A stretch of DNA of 64,000 nucleotides from an uncultured Verrucomicrobiota bacterium (GCA_903922605.1 CAIXUG010000080.1:1-64000), one strand, 5' to 3'; numbered from the stretch's first letter, positions 52,001-60,265 are shown. Notes: generated by a model not told the origin, from the sequence alone. Made by a program: numbers and translations.

Positions 52001-52511
52001 CGCTGACCTTCCCGCTCCCGCCGAAATCGGCATGGAGATAGTCGATACCCGAGTCGATGATGCCGATCCGCATGCCCGTGCCCGTCAGCCCGCCCGCCGA
52101 AGCCCAGGCCGCCGGCGCGCCGATCCACGGGACGCTCGTTTCCAGCTGGGGACGGTAAAGATGCGCCTTCTGCACGCGCCGGACCCCGGGAATTGCCGCC
52201 AGATCCGCGATCCGCGACTCGGGAATGCGCACCCGGATCGCGTTCACCACCCGGACGAAACGCCCTGTGATCTCACCACCCGCCGCGATGATGGCAGGCT
52301 CCAGTTCTGCCTGCCGGGCCTGCGCCTGGGCCAGCCGTTGCGCCGGCGTGGTGACCACGCTTGCCGGCAGCGGTTTGGCCGATTCTTGGAGGCTTTGCTG
52401 CACCAACGACGGCCCCTCGAGCTGGACGAACACGGAGACGGTTTTCTCGGCCCGGACGACGGAGAGGCACAGGACGGCGAGCAACAGCGATGACAATGTT
52501 TTGAGTTGCAT
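49041..52511 (-). CDS. secreted subtilisin-like serine protease (S8) with PA domain
   Basis: This 1156-aa protein from ATG 52511 has signal peptide LSSLLLAVLCLSVVRA and an inhibitor-like propeptide (about 25-120). The S8 catalytic domain has Asp153 (GIIDSGIDYLHADF), His226 (NGHGSHVAGIAAG) and Ser566 (FSGTSMAAPHISG). A PA domain is inserted at about 375-500 (IALIDRGTCNFSAKILLAQQ). Beta-rich C-terminal modules follow, with a calcium-type DSDGDGLPDAWELEHFGD block and a short tail (RFYTVERTADL ... FFYRLRSE). Catalytic residues are complete. It is probably an extracellular protease for nutrient acquisition; the tail may be a sorting or anchoring module. Confidence 0.93.
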   Translation of the reverse strand: MQLKTLSSLLLAVLCLSVVRAEKTVSVFVQLEGPSLVQQSLQESAKPLPASVVTTPAQRLAQAQARQAELEPAIIAAGGEITGRFVRVVNAIRVRIPESRIADLAAIPGVRRVQKAHLYRPQLETSVPWIGAPAAWASAGGLTGTGMRIGIIDSGIDYLHADFGGSGKVSDFTANDSTVIEPGTFPTAKVVGGTDFVGDDYDAGGDTGSTTPVPDPDPLDTQENGHGSHVAGIAAGLGVTKDGKTYGGAYNDTVDFTQFKIGPGVAPGAKLYALKIFGKGGSTDAVVDGLDWATDPNSDGDFSDHLDVANLSLGSGWGFDDPSDTELEAVNTLAQLGCVVSISAGNDGNTHYIMGSPGVAVRAITVANSMDNGITSLGIQVTAPAEVAGTYAAVEGDITAPLATVGDTTGLVVATEPADACADMLDNAAALAGKIALIDRGTCNFSAKILLAQQAGAIGVLMVDNKVETPIVMGGDGTGITIPGVMISKADGDLLKAKLGQGLSLKLSASVVIKHPEFADRLDDSSSRGPNLLTDRLKPDVAAPGSSITSVKAGSGSDSATFSGTSMAAPHISGTAALVKQAHPTWPTEDIKAAIMNTAIATHDADGNPYPESRTGAGRVQVNLATTTTAIVKADTGDGDISLSFGAVELAAPYSKQRTLQVVNHGTAAVTFTVSVSNTVVDTGVTLTPLSQTVTVPANGSTSFDVRLDADPAQFTHVKDLSSPVDEAGIPRPQLPESSGEVWLTGGTVPIHVPWHIIARSASQFAATVVSFGVPAGNSVPLTIATRGTTGETHPLVSVFQLGTTDASQSFTDDRAATDILAVGAASDFSQAGGIRKTILYFGIAVAGKWQTPQRAVNNYDIEIDLDNDGVADYTLINGDAGTFAADDVDAYDSSNGGLETLVRDESLTSGNLTEEFPYNALYPNEGDTAPFINGVLIHSAFASDLGLTTSLTTFRYRAVTEGDYSDQTSWVTFNAVKPVIDATPYGIGNTPFFAEGTEVKFDLIRTNAAGAGTVKLLLMHQHNLSGKHNEVVTLNLATADSDGDGLPDAWELEHFGDLSFSGNDDPDGDGVVNSAEFANGTDPFKLHFIPNVPASAPLQWFSAAGRFYTVERTADLAAGFTILQRHVLAVQGVNSFTDPALATGAGPFFYRLRSE

Positions 52512-52684
52512 GAGGTCAGCGGAGGCAAATTGACAGCTAACCAATGGACTAGCACGCGAGTCGTTCTCCCGACAGGAAAAAGCGTTGGTCCCAAGGAAGC
52601 ATCAGCCGAGTGTCTCTACGCCTGCCAAAGGGCCGGCACAAGGCGCTTCGGTCCCGTCCGACCAAAGCGTCCGAAACCACCCGC

Positions 52685-52771
52685 TTACGGGAGCAGCCGG
52701 TAACAGCGCCGGGGCAGATCCAGCGCGGCCAGCACCTGGAACCGGAAGTCGCCGGCGGCATCCGTGCGACG
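52685..52771 (-). pseudogene. remnant of a secreted protein C-terminal tail
   Basis: In the 437-bp gene-free gap 52512-52948, the minus strand has a 28-codon open piece bounded by stops. It encodes RRTDAAGDFRFQV, then LAALDLPRRCYRLLP and a stop. The '...RRxYRLLP-stop' pattern matches the C-terminal tails seen on the subtilase (FFYRLRSE) and the giant Ig protein (LLYRALGP), so this is probably the surviving end of a lost secreted-protein gene. It has no start codon. The rest of the gap shows nothing recognisable. Confidence 0.4.
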
Positions 52772-52948
52772 TCATATCCGGTGAGGGCTGCACCTGATGC
52801 GCCGTCGGTGGCTGGCCTTGGAGGTGGAGCTGATTTAACGCCGTTCTTTCCTGTTTTCCTGCGTTCAAAATTCACCCCTTTCCCTCCTTCGCCTTGCTTG
52901 TGCGCCGGAGCATGACGATGATCGCCGGCGCATCTTTACTCCTTCACC

Positions 52949-53680
52949 ATGAACACAATCACCCGTCGTGATGCCCTCAAATCGGCCGGCATTCTGACCG
53001 CCGGCTTTTTCCTCAGCACCTCCATCACCCGGGCGCTGGCCCAGGCCGCTGCGCCGGCACCGACCGGGCCGCACAGGCTGCCCGCCCTGCCCTACGGCTT
53101 CGACGCGCTTGAGCCGCACTTCGACGCCAAGACGATGGAAATCCATCACGACAAGCATCACGCCGCCTACGTGACCAACCTCAACAAGGCGCTGGCCGAT
53201 TATCCCGATCTGCAAAAGCTGAGCGTCGAGGAGCTGATCAAGGATCTCGACAAGGTGCCGGAGAAGATCCGCACCGCCGTCCGGAACCAGGGTGGCGGCC
53301 ACTTCAACCACTCCCTCTTCTGGCAGTGCCTGCGCAAGGACAGCGATCCGCTTTCCGACGGTCCGCTCGCGGAGGCGATGGGTGAGCTGTTCGAGAACAA
53401 GGAGGAGGGCGAACGCATCTTCCTCGAAAAATCGCTCGCCGTCTTCGGCAGCGGCTGGGTCTGGATCAGCCTCACGAAGGACAAGAAGCTCCAGCTCGAG
53501 ACCACGCCCAACCAGGATTCCCCACTCATGTTTGGCCGGCAGCCGCTCATCGGCCTCGACGTGTGGGAGCACGCCTACTACCTGAAATACCAGAACCGCC
53601 GCGCCGACTACGTGAAGGCGTTCTACAACCTGGTGAACTGGGACTTTGTCTCGAAGCGTTACGAGAAGCTGACGGCCTGA
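52949..53680 (+). CDS. sodA: Tat-exported Fe/Mn superoxide dismutase
   Basis: The 243-aa protein begins with a twin-arginine signal (NTITRRDALKSAGILTAGFF, cleavage near ALAQA). The mature part is a standard Fe/Mn SOD with metal ligands H66 (MEIHHDKHH), H121 (HFNHSLFW), D204 and H208 (LDVWEHAYY). It converts superoxide to peroxide. Most Fe/Mn SODs are cytoplasmic; this one should fold with its metal in the cytoplasm and be exported to the periplasm. Mn versus Fe cannot be told by eye. It is a single gene with a terminator 32 bp downstream. Confidence 0.93.
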   Translation: MNTITRRDALKSAGILTAGFFLSTSITRALAQAAAPAPTGPHRLPALPYGFDALEPHFDAKTMEIHHDKHHAAYVTNLNKALADYPDLQKLSVEELIKDLDKVPEKIRTAVRNQGGGHFNHSLFWQCLRKDSDPLSDGPLAEAMGELFENKEEGERIFLEKSLAVFGSGWVWISLTKDKKLQLETTPNQDSPLMFGRQPLIGLDVWEHAYYLKYQNRRADYVKAFYNLVNWDFVSKRYEKLTA

Positions 53681-53711
53681 GCGGCTGCCATCGATTCTCA
53701 TCACTTTCAGT

Positions 53712-53740
53712 CAGGGCCGGTGCTCAACGCGCCGGCCCTG
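53712..53740 (+). terminator. terminator of the superoxide dismutase gene
   Basis: There is a 12-bp G/C-rich stem (cagggccggtgc with gcgccggccctg, one G-T pair) and a 5-base loop tcaac, 32 bp after the SOD stop codon. The following ccattcttatc is only weakly U-rich, so strength is uncertain. Confidence 0.6.
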
Positions 53741-53769
53741 CCATTCTTATCGCGGGCATCTCCGGCCTC

Positions 53770-53805
53770 TCCTGTCTCCGCGCACCGCGCCTCCTGACTC
53801 CGGTC
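53770..53805 (-). repeat. 7-bp word array between sod and argA
   Basis: Read on the minus strand the words are gaccgga, gtcagga, an 8-base ggcgcggt, gcgcgga and gacagga. They lie between the convergent superoxide dismutase and argA genes, just after the argA stop codon at 53810. Confidence 0.7.
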
Positions 53806-53809
53806 TCCT

Positions 53810-55090
53810 TCAGCGCAGCTTTTTCACCAGCACCTTGGAGTTGCGACCGCTGGCGTCATAACGCTCGCGGCGCAACGGCGGCAGGTCATCCGCCCCGCCC
53901 TCGGAGAAGCCGGCCTTGCTCTGGAACCAGGTGAACGCCTGCGTGGAGAGCGTCACCAGCTCCGCCAGGCCCAGTTCGCGGGCCTTGCTCTCGACGAACT
54001 GGACCAGCTTGCGGCCGATGCCCTGATTCTCATGGGCGGGATTGACGAAGAGGAATGCCAGCTCGCCCTTGCTCTGCTCCGGATAGACATGCAGCGCGAC
54101 ACAGGCGACCGGGTTGCGATCGATCTCGAAGAGGTAGTAGTCGCCGATCTGCTTTTCGATGGCGGTGCGGGTGCGCTTCACCAGCTCGGCGTTGGCCACG
54201 GAATCCTTCGTGAGCAGCATCAGGCTGCGGATGTCCTTCTTCAGCGCCCGGCGTATCTGCTGGTACTCGTTGGCATAGACCATCGTGCCCACGCCGTCGT
54301 TGGAGAAGACCTCCGCGAGCAGCCCCTCGTCCACCCGGCCGTTGATGACGTGCGCCCGGGGCACGCCGGCCTCGCAGGCGGAGACGGCAAAACGCGCCTT
54401 GGACAGCACTTCCGGCGCAAAGTCGGCCGGGTTCTGGGCAATCAACTGTTTCAGGTCCGTGACAGCAATCTGCCGCAACAGTTTTCCCAGCCGGAAGATG
54501 CCTTCGCCGGGGGTGACAAAAATCAGCTTGGTGGCCCGTAGCTGCTCCGCCAGTTCGGCGGCGATGGCGTCGGAATTCACCCGGTAGGTCTTGCCGTCGC
54601 CATCAAAGCCGAGCGGCGGCACCACCGGTACGATGCCCTGGCTCAGCAGGGACTGCAGGAACTCCACATCCACCCGCTCCACCTTGCCGGTGAACTGGTG
54701 GTCCACGCCGCCGATGATGCCGAGCGGATGGGCGACGATGGCGTTGGTCGAGACGGCGCGCAGGTCGTTGGTGGCCAGCCCTTCGAGAATCTCGTGCGTG
54801 AGCCGGTTCGCGGCCGTCAGGGCCAGCTTCAGCGTTTCGGCGTCGGTGATGCCCGTGCCGTCCAGGTTCGTCGGCGGCACACCGCGCTCGGCCCCCAGCG
54901 CACGGATCTGCTCCGCCGCGCCATGCACCAGCACGATGCGGATGCTCAGAGAGCGCAGGACCGCGAGGTCGAGCAGCAGGTTGGGGAAGTTGTCATCCGT
55001 GACGATGGCGCCATCGATGGCAACCACGAAGATTTTCTCCCGAAAGCGTGGGATGTAGCGGAGGATTCCGCGGAGGTCAGTAGGCTTCAC
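53810..55090 (-). CDS. argA: amino-acid N-acetyltransferase (N-acetylglutamate synthase)
   Basis: This 426-aa protein combines an N-terminal amino-acid-kinase domain (about 1-285; FVVAIDGAIVTDDNF, IVLVHGAAEQI, RVNSDAIAAELAEQLRATKL) with a C-terminal GNAT domain (about 295-426; AFLFVNPAHENQGIGRKLV as the acetyl-CoA loop). This fusion is the ArgA type of N-acetylglutamate synthase, first step of arginine synthesis. The kinase domain is expected to be the arginine sensor. The gene starts at ATG 55090 with the typical LRGILRYIPRFREKIFV opening. No other arg genes are nearby. Confidence 0.93.
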   Translation of the reverse strand: MKPTDLRGILRYIPRFREKIFVVAIDGAIVTDDNFPNLLLDLAVLRSLSIRIVLVHGAAEQIRALGAERGVPPTNLDGTGITDAETLKLALTAANRLTHEILEGLATNDLRAVSTNAIVAHPLGIIGGVDHQFTGKVERVDVEFLQSLLSQGIVPVVPPLGFDGDGKTYRVNSDAIAAELAEQLRATKLIFVTPGEGIFRLGKLLRQIAVTDLKQLIAQNPADFAPEVLSKARFAVSACEAGVPRAHVINGRVDEGLLAEVFSNDGVGTMVYANEYQQIRRALKKDIRSLMLLTKDSVANAELVKRTRTAIEKQIGDYYLFEIDRNPVACVALHVYPEQSKGELAFLFVNPAHENQGIGRKLVQFVESKARELGLAELVTLSTQAFTWFQSKAGFSEGGADDLPPLRRERYDASGRNSKVLVKKLR

Positions 55091-55188
55091 TTCAGGCTTT
55101 GCTTAAACACACCGGCGCGAAGTGGTAGAGTGCGCCGCGCCCGTTGCAACGCCGAACTTTCGTTTGGCCGAAAAATCTAAGCAACGCC

Positions 55189-55917
55189 TCACCTGTTGTC
55201 GTCCCGGCTGCGGGCGATCAAAATCCACTTCAGCAGCTCCAGCAGGGAGGTCGCCAGGGCGGCCACATAGGTCAGCGCGGCGGCATTGAGCACGTTTTGC
55301 ACCCCGCCAAGCTCCTGGTCGCTGACAATGCCCAGTCGTCCGAGTTGCACTTTCGCCCGGCTGCTGGCGTCATATTCCACCGGCAGGGTGACGAGTTGGA
55401 AAAAGGCCACCAACGAAAACAGCCCGATCCCACCCCACATGAACAGGCTGCCCAATCCCAGAAGCCCCTTCATGGAGCTCAGGAACAGACCGACAATCAG
55501 AATCACCGAGGACATCGTGCTCGCGATCCCCGTGACGGACACCAGCGCCATGCGCAACCCCAGCGGTCCGTAAGCTTCCTTGTGCTGCAACGCATGGCCC
55601 ACCTCGTGGGCGGCGACCCCGACAGCGGCGACGCTGTTGCCGCGGTAGATGTCCGTGGACAGAAAAACCGTGTGCTTGGTCGGATCGTAATGGTCGGTCA
55701 GCCGCCCCTCGACCTCTTCGATGCCGACACTGGAGAGCCCGTTGCGGTCCAGAATCTCTCGGGCCGTCTCGGCGCCGGTGTAGCCGCTCGCGGTGCCGAT
55801 CTGGGAGTATTCAGAATAAGTCGAACTGAGGCGGAACTGAGCCCACATCGCCAGCAAAGCGCCGGGGATGACGACCCACCAATACGGCAGATAGAAAAAG
55901 AAAAACGAAAGCATCAT
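55189..55917 (-). CDS. YugP-type membrane zinc metallopeptidase
   Basis: This 242-aa membrane protein has an N-terminal helix, a cytoplasmic or periplasmic domain with the zinc motif HEVGHALQH (H104-E105-x2-H108), two central helices (MALVSVTGIASTMSSVILIV, GLFSLVAFFQLVTLPVEYDA) with the conserved VEYDAS, and a final hydrophobic segment. This matches the YugP / neutral zinc metallopeptidase-2 family of unknown substrate. It lies 98 bp upstream of argA and 106 bp downstream of the M24 peptidase gene on the same strand. Confidence 0.9.
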   Translation of the reverse strand: MMLSFFFFYLPYWWVVIPGALLAMWAQFRLSSTYSEYSQIGTASGYTGAETAREILDRNGLSSVGIEEVEGRLTDHYDPTKHTVFLSTDIYRGNSVAAVGVAAHEVGHALQHKEAYGPLGLRMALVSVTGIASTMSSVILIVGLFLSSMKGLLGLGSLFMWGGIGLFSLVAFFQLVTLPVEYDASSRAKVQLGRLGIVSDQELGGVQNVLNAAALTYVAALATSLLELLKWILIARSRDDNR

Positions 55918-56023
55918 AAGCCTGAGTCACGACACGCTGAAGTACCGGACGACTTGAGAATTAGGCGAGGAATCTGAAGATGGCAAATAGACGGACGGGG
56001 CAGATTTCCACCCGCCATGGCGC

Positions 56024-57154
56024 TCAGACCTCGAGCACCTTTTCAAACTGGGTCAGATTATGGGGCGGACCGTGGGTGACGAGCGCCACATCCTCCAGCC
56101 GCACTCCGCCGGTTTCAGGGTAATAGAGGCCGGGTTCGATGGTCACCACGTGTCCGGCCTGCAGCACGGAATCGCTGGTGCCGCTGAGGCGCGGCAGCTC
56201 GTGCAGCTCCAGGCCGATGCCATGCCCGGTGCTATGGAAAAAGCCCGTGTGCCGGCCTCCGGCCTTGCGGGTGCGAAAACCCAGCGCCCGCAGGTGGCTT
56301 TCGGCCGCCGCATGCACCTCGGCGGCCGGAGTTCCATCACGCAGCAACGCAAAGGCCGCCTCCTGCGCACCCCGGACGGCCGCATATTGACGGCGCAGGG
56401 CATCGCTGGCGCGCCCACGGACGACTGTCCGCGTGATGTCGCCAAAGTAGCCCGTGCGGATGGAACGGGGGAAAATGTCGATGACGATCGGCTGATTGGC
56501 CATCAACGGTCCGCTGCCGCGCTCATGGGGATCGCAACCCTGCGCCCCGCAGGCCACGATGGTGTTGGCCGGCAGCCCGCCCGCCCGCAAGACGGCGCAG
56601 TCGATCACCGAGCGCAGGCGCTCACTCGTCAGTACCACGCCGTTCAGGGTGAGCTGATTGTCCTTTCCGATCTTGGACTTCCGCAACGCCTGCAGACCCT
56701 CGGCCATGCCCACCTCGGCCATGACCAGGGCCGCCGAAATCATCTTCACCTCGGCCGCCTGCTTGAGCTCGCGCTCCGGCAGGAACGAACCCTCGCGCAG
56801 CTTCACCTTGAGGCCCAGTTTGCGCAGCCGCCGCGCCAGCCCGAACGGAAACCGCGCCGGGACAACCACCTTCTTCACCGACAGCTCGCGGCAGAGGCGG
56901 GCGGCGATGTCCGCCAAGGTCGGCTGCTCGGCACCGTCCAGCACCGCCTTCTTCCGCAACTGGCTGAGCGAATGCACCCGGCTGATGCAGGAATGCTTGC
57001 GCGCCCGGTCGATCTCCAGCTCGCTGAACACGCCGTGGGAACTGGTGGCGGTCTGCAGCCAGATGAACGGATCGGTGGCGTGAAAGCCCGTCGCGTAACG
57101 CAGGTCGGCGTCACGGTCCGAATCCGCGATAAGCAGGAGGTTCTCGGGTTTCAT
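56024..57154 (-). CDS. M24-family Xaa-Pro peptidase-like metallohydrolase
   Basis: This 376-aa protein has an N-terminal creatinase-like domain (about 1-130) and a C-terminal pita-bread domain with all five metal ligands: D226 (VIDIFPR), D239 (GDITRT), H311 (TGHGIGLELHE), E340 (TIEPGLYYPE) and E354 (GVRLEDVAL). It should cleave X-Pro bonds or a related substrate in the cytoplasm using two metal ions. It starts 18 bp after the upp stop and is the last gene of the sppA-upp-M24 run. Confidence 0.92.
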   Translation of the reverse strand: MKPENLLLIADSDRDADLRYATGFHATDPFIWLQTATSSHGVFSELEIDRARKHSCISRVHSLSQLRKKAVLDGAEQPTLADIAARLCRELSVKKVVVPARFPFGLARRLRKLGLKVKLREGSFLPERELKQAAEVKMISAALVMAEVGMAEGLQALRKSKIGKDNQLTLNGVVLTSERLRSVIDCAVLRAGGLPANTIVACGAQGCDPHERGSGPLMANQPIVIDIFPRSIRTGYFGDITRTVVRGRASDALRRQYAAVRGAQEAAFALLRDGTPAAEVHAAAESHLRALGFRTRKAGGRHTGFFHSTGHGIGLELHELPRLSGTSDSVLQAGHVVTIEPGLYYPETGGVRLEDVALVTHGPPHNLTQFEKVLEV

Positions 57155-57172
57155 CCGGGCGTAATCGTTTGT

Positions 57173-57796
57173 CTAAACCCCGAAAGCACGGTCCCCGGCA
57201 TCACCCAGGCCTGGTATGATGTATGCCTTCGAATTGAGCTTGGTGTCCAGGGCTGCCGTGAATACCCGCACCGTCGGATACGCCTTCAGGACGGTCGCCA
57301 CGCCGGGCGGTGCTGAAACCAGTGTCACCAGCCGCAGTTCGCGCGCCCCCCGCTGCCACAGAAGATTAAGGGTCGCCACGGCGCTGCCTCCGGTCGCCAG
57401 CATCGGGTCCAGCACGATGACTTCCAGCCCCTTCAGATCATCCGGCAGGCTGGACGAATAAGTGTGCGCCTGGTGGGTCACCGCGTCGCGCTTCACGCCC
57501 ACAAAGCCGACCTTGGCCGTCGGCATCACGCGTTGGAAGGCATCGAGAAACGCCAGGCCCGCCCGCAGGATGGGTATTAGGATGAGCTCACGCTTCAGCA
57601 CCACACCGGGAGCCATGGCCAGCGGTGTCCTCACGCGCATCTTCTTGGACGCCAGCTCCCGGGTCACGTCGGCGATCATCAGCGTCGCGGCCTGGTCGAG
57701 CAGGCGGCGAAACTCGGGGACGAGCGTCGTCTCGTCGCGCAGCCGTGTGACCGTGGCGGCCAGCAACGGATGGTCGATGATCGTGAGACCTTGCAT
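57173..57796 (-). CDS. upp: uracil phosphoribosyltransferase
   Basis: This 207-aa protein from ATG 57796 (MQGLTIIDHPLLAATVTRLR) has PRPP-binding motif VLDPMLATGGSA at 129-140 and the uracil-binding C-terminus (YIIPGLGDAGDRAFGV). It salvages uracil to UMP. The ATG lies just 1 bp after the sppA stop codon, so the two genes are co-transcribed. A 24-residue upstream extension of the frame overlaps sppA and is rejected. Confidence 0.96.
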   Translation of the reverse strand: MQGLTIIDHPLLAATVTRLRDETTLVPEFRRLLDQAATLMIADVTRELASKKMRVRTPLAMAPGVVLKRELILIPILRAGLAFLDAFQRVMPTAKVGFVGVKRDAVTHQAHTYSSSLPDDLKGLEVIVLDPMLATGGSAVATLNLLWQRGARELRLVTLVSAPPGVATVLKAYPTVRVFTAALDTKLNSKAYIIPGLGDAGDRAFGV

Positions 57797-57797
57797 G

Positions 57798-58988
57798 TCA
57801 GTGGAGGTGCAGCGGTGAAATGAAGTAAAGCCGTCCCTGTGGCAAGTGCGGCGCGAGCTCCAGCCCACCCACCTCCACCTTCAACGAGTGGGCGTCCGAT
57901 TTCACGAAATAGCGCAGGAGGCCGCCAAAGCTGGGCGGCATCTGGTAACTGACCAGGTTCGCCTTGTCGCTTCCGGTCAGATCAATGGCACGCTGCACCG
58001 CCGTGTCGAAGTTGCCGAGCTCATCCACCAGGCCCAGTTCCAGCGCCTTGGTCCCGGAAAGAATTCGCCCGTCGGCAAAGTCGGTCCAATTGGCCGCCAG
58101 CCTGTGTCCGCCTTCCACTTTGTCCGCCTCGTTCTGCTTCGCCGCCCAGCCGCGCCCCGCCACGATGACGGACTTAAACCTGGCGTAACTCTCGTCGATC
58201 ATGTCCTTGAGAATCGCCCGCTCCTCGGGAAGCTCCTCCTCCGGCAGCTTGTCCGGGCTGAGCATGTCCTTGAGTTTGCCGCTCTTCACCACGCTCGAAC
58301 GAACGCCCACCTTGTCCATCAGTCCACGGTAATTGTAGGTGTGGAAGATCACGCCGATGCTGCCGGTGATGGTCAGCTCATTGGCCACGATCCAGCGGCA
58401 TGGCGCGCTGACATAGTAGCCGCCGGAGGCCGCCATCGAGCCCATGCTCACCACGACCGGGATGTCGTAGTTGGTCTGGAACGCCGCCAATGCCCGGTAG
58501 ATCTCATCGCTCGCCAGCACTTCGCCGCCCGGCGAATCGACCCGCAGCACCACCGCTTTCACCTTGTCATCCGAGCCCGCCCGTTCGAGCTGGTCGCGGA
58601 TGAGCTCCACCATGCCCGGCCCGCCCTCACGGCCGCCTTCGCCGGAGATCACGCCGTCCACATCCAGCACGGCGATCTTATCCTTGGCGCCATTGTCCTC
58701 GAGCGTCACCTCCATCAGTTCCATGGCCCCGCGGCGGCCGTGACCGCTGCCCGTGACTCCGGCCAGGGGAACCTTGCCCGCCGAGAGCAGGATGTTCAGC
58801 CCGACGCTGACCAGCAGCACCACGATCAGGACGATGGCAACCCACATCCAGGCTCCGGAACCGGAACGCGTCGGCACTGGCCGGGATTCGGGCGCGCGCG
58901 GAGTCAGGAGGCGTGGCGGCTGCGAGGACAGCTGGGGCGGCAACTGCGGGGCCTCCGACGGAGTCGTTGGCGAATCGGAATCTTGCAT
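57798..58988 (-). CDS. sppA: signal peptide peptidase SppA
   Basis: This 396-aa S49 protease has a proline-rich cytoplasmic N-terminus, one transmembrane helix at 47-69 (WMWVAIVLIVVLLVSVGLNI), and the catalytic region with nucleophile S188 (GSMAASGGYYVSAPC) and the general-base lysine in SGKLKD at 238-240. It is the short, single-domain type like that of Bacillus. It degrades leftover signal peptides in the membrane. A heptamer repeat array is embedded in frame in the proline-rich N-terminus. Confidence 0.94.
   Translation of the reverse strand: MQDSDSPTTPSEAPQLPPQLSSQPPRLLTPRAPESRPVPTRSGSGAWMWVAIVLIVVLLVSVGLNILLSAGKVPLAGVTGSGHGRRGAMELMEVTLEDNGAKDKIAVLDVDGVISGEGGREGGPGMVELIRDQLERAGSDDKVKAVVLRVDSPGGEVLASDEIYRALAAFQTNYDIPVVVSMGSMAASGGYYVSAPCRWIVANELTITGSIGVIFHTYNYRGLMDKVGVRSSVVKSGKLKDMLSPDKLPEEELPEERAILKDMIDESYARFKSVIVAGRGWAAKQNEADKVEGGHRLAANWTDFADGRILSGTKALELGLVDELGNFDTAVQRAIDLTGSDKANLVSYQMPPSFGGLLRYFVKSDAHSLKVEVGGLELAPHLPQGRLYFISPLHLH
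58896..58916 (+). repeat. three 7-bp words in frame inside sppA
   Basis: The plus strand reads gcgcgga, gtcagga, ggcgtgg at the region coding for residues about 25-31 of SppA (minus strand, PRLLTPRAP). The words are the same as those in the intergenic arrays. Because this part of SppA is a disordered proline-rich segment, an insertion would be tolerated. Confidence 0.6.
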
Positions 58989-59209
58989 TTCGCCGCAGGC
59001 TAAAAGAGGTCACGGGAATGGCAAGCGCGGCAGTGTGGGGCTTTTGCCACCAGCCAATTTCGCCCAACCTGACCCTGCACGTCCGAAACCGCATTCCCGT
59101 CGGCGACAATGATATGATTACACTTGGAATCTTTACCCTCTGATAGCAGATTGAAGCCGTCCGGGATAAATGCTCTTATCCAGGCACGGACACTGCTAAG
59201 GACTCATCC

Positions 59210-60265
59210 ATGTCATCCCGCCAAAACCCTTGCCAAAGGCGGGCCTTTACTTTGGTGGAGCTGCTGGTGGTCATCGCCATCATCGGCATCCTGGCCGCCC
59301 TGATTTTGCCGGCGGTTCAAAAGACGCTGGTCAAGGCGAAGCAGAGCTGGTGTGCGAACAACCTCAAGCAGATCGGGATCGGCTTTCACGTCTTCGCTCA
59401 CGACCACGCCAGCCAGTTCCCGCAGCAGGTCGGCGCGCAGGATGGGGGCGTCCTGGAGGCCAGCCTCGCCGTAACCAACCCCATCCCCGGCATCTGGCTG
59501 CGGCCCGAGGTTTTTCGGGCGCTGTCGAACGAGTTGGGCAATGTGCGGGTCACCTTTTGCCCGGTCCCGAGACTGTCGGCCTCCAATTTCGCCAGCCTCA
59601 GACCGGCCTTGGTCACGTATTTTCTGGCATTGCAGTCGCGCTACGATCAGCCCGAATCGGTGCTTTCCGGGGACAATAACCTGGTTACCAACCGTCTGGC
59701 CCAACTCAACGCCAGCTCCGAAGTCACCGGCGCCACTGTCACCCTTCGCTGGACGCCCGAACGGCACGACAGCCGGGGCAATGTTCTCTTTGCTGACGGG
59801 CACGTTGAAAACCTGCGGGATACCTCGTTCCAGTACCGTCCGACCATTCCCCGTCCGGGAGGAGGGGGCGGGGGTGTCATGCCGCCCATTTTGCCGCGTT
59901 TCCCCACGGGCGGAGCCACTCCGCCCGATCGTGGGGGTCCAGGCGGGCCCGGTGGGAATATGGGAGGCAACTGGAGCAGCGTGAGGGGGGGAGCCAATGC
60001 GACGGCTTATGGCCAGCCTGTGCTGATCGTTCCGGCCCCCTACCCGATGACCTCCAGCCGGGTTGGAACCAACGGGCAACCCATCTCCAAGACGCCGGTC
60101 CGAAACCGTGTCGCCCGCCAAAATCTTCCACATGAGGATTTGGTCGCCGAGTCCTTCTGGTGGATTTACCTGGTGATGTTTCTGCTGGGCCTGCTCGCGG
60201 TGCTCACCCATCTCTGGCAACGCCGACGGGAACAGGAACGCCGGCGCAGTGCCGCCCTTGGCTGA
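59210..60265 (+). CDS. pseudopilin-like protein with extra C-terminal membrane helix
   Basis: This 351-aa protein has a prepilin leader ([12 protein letters not shown]) followed by [20 protein letters not shown], a conserved [19 protein letters not shown] block and [11 protein letters not shown]. After the usual end of such proteins it continues through a glycine/proline-rich linker (about 215-255) to a second transmembrane helix ([20 protein letters not shown], about 318-337) and a strongly basic tail ([10 protein letters not shown]). Two membrane anchors are unusual for a pseudopilin and would prevent release into a pilus-like fibre. It lies 221 bp from the divergent sppA. Confidence 0.8.
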   Translation: MSSRQNPCQRRAFTLVELLVVIAIIGILAALILPAVQKTLVKAKQSWCANNLKQIGIGFHVFAHDHASQFPQQVGAQDGGVLEASLAVTNPIPGIWLRPEVFRALSNELGNVRVTFCPVPRLSASNFASLRPALVTYFLALQSRYDQPESVLSGDNNLVTNRLAQLNASSEVTGATVTLRWTPERHDSRGNVLFADGHVENLRDTSFQYRPTIPRPGGGGGGVMPPILPRFPTGGATPPDRGGPGGPGGNMGGNWSSVRGGANATAYGQPVLIVPAPYPMTSSRVGTNGQPISKTPVRNRVARQNLPHEDLVAESFWWIYLVMFLLGLLAVLTHLWQRRREQERRRSAALG

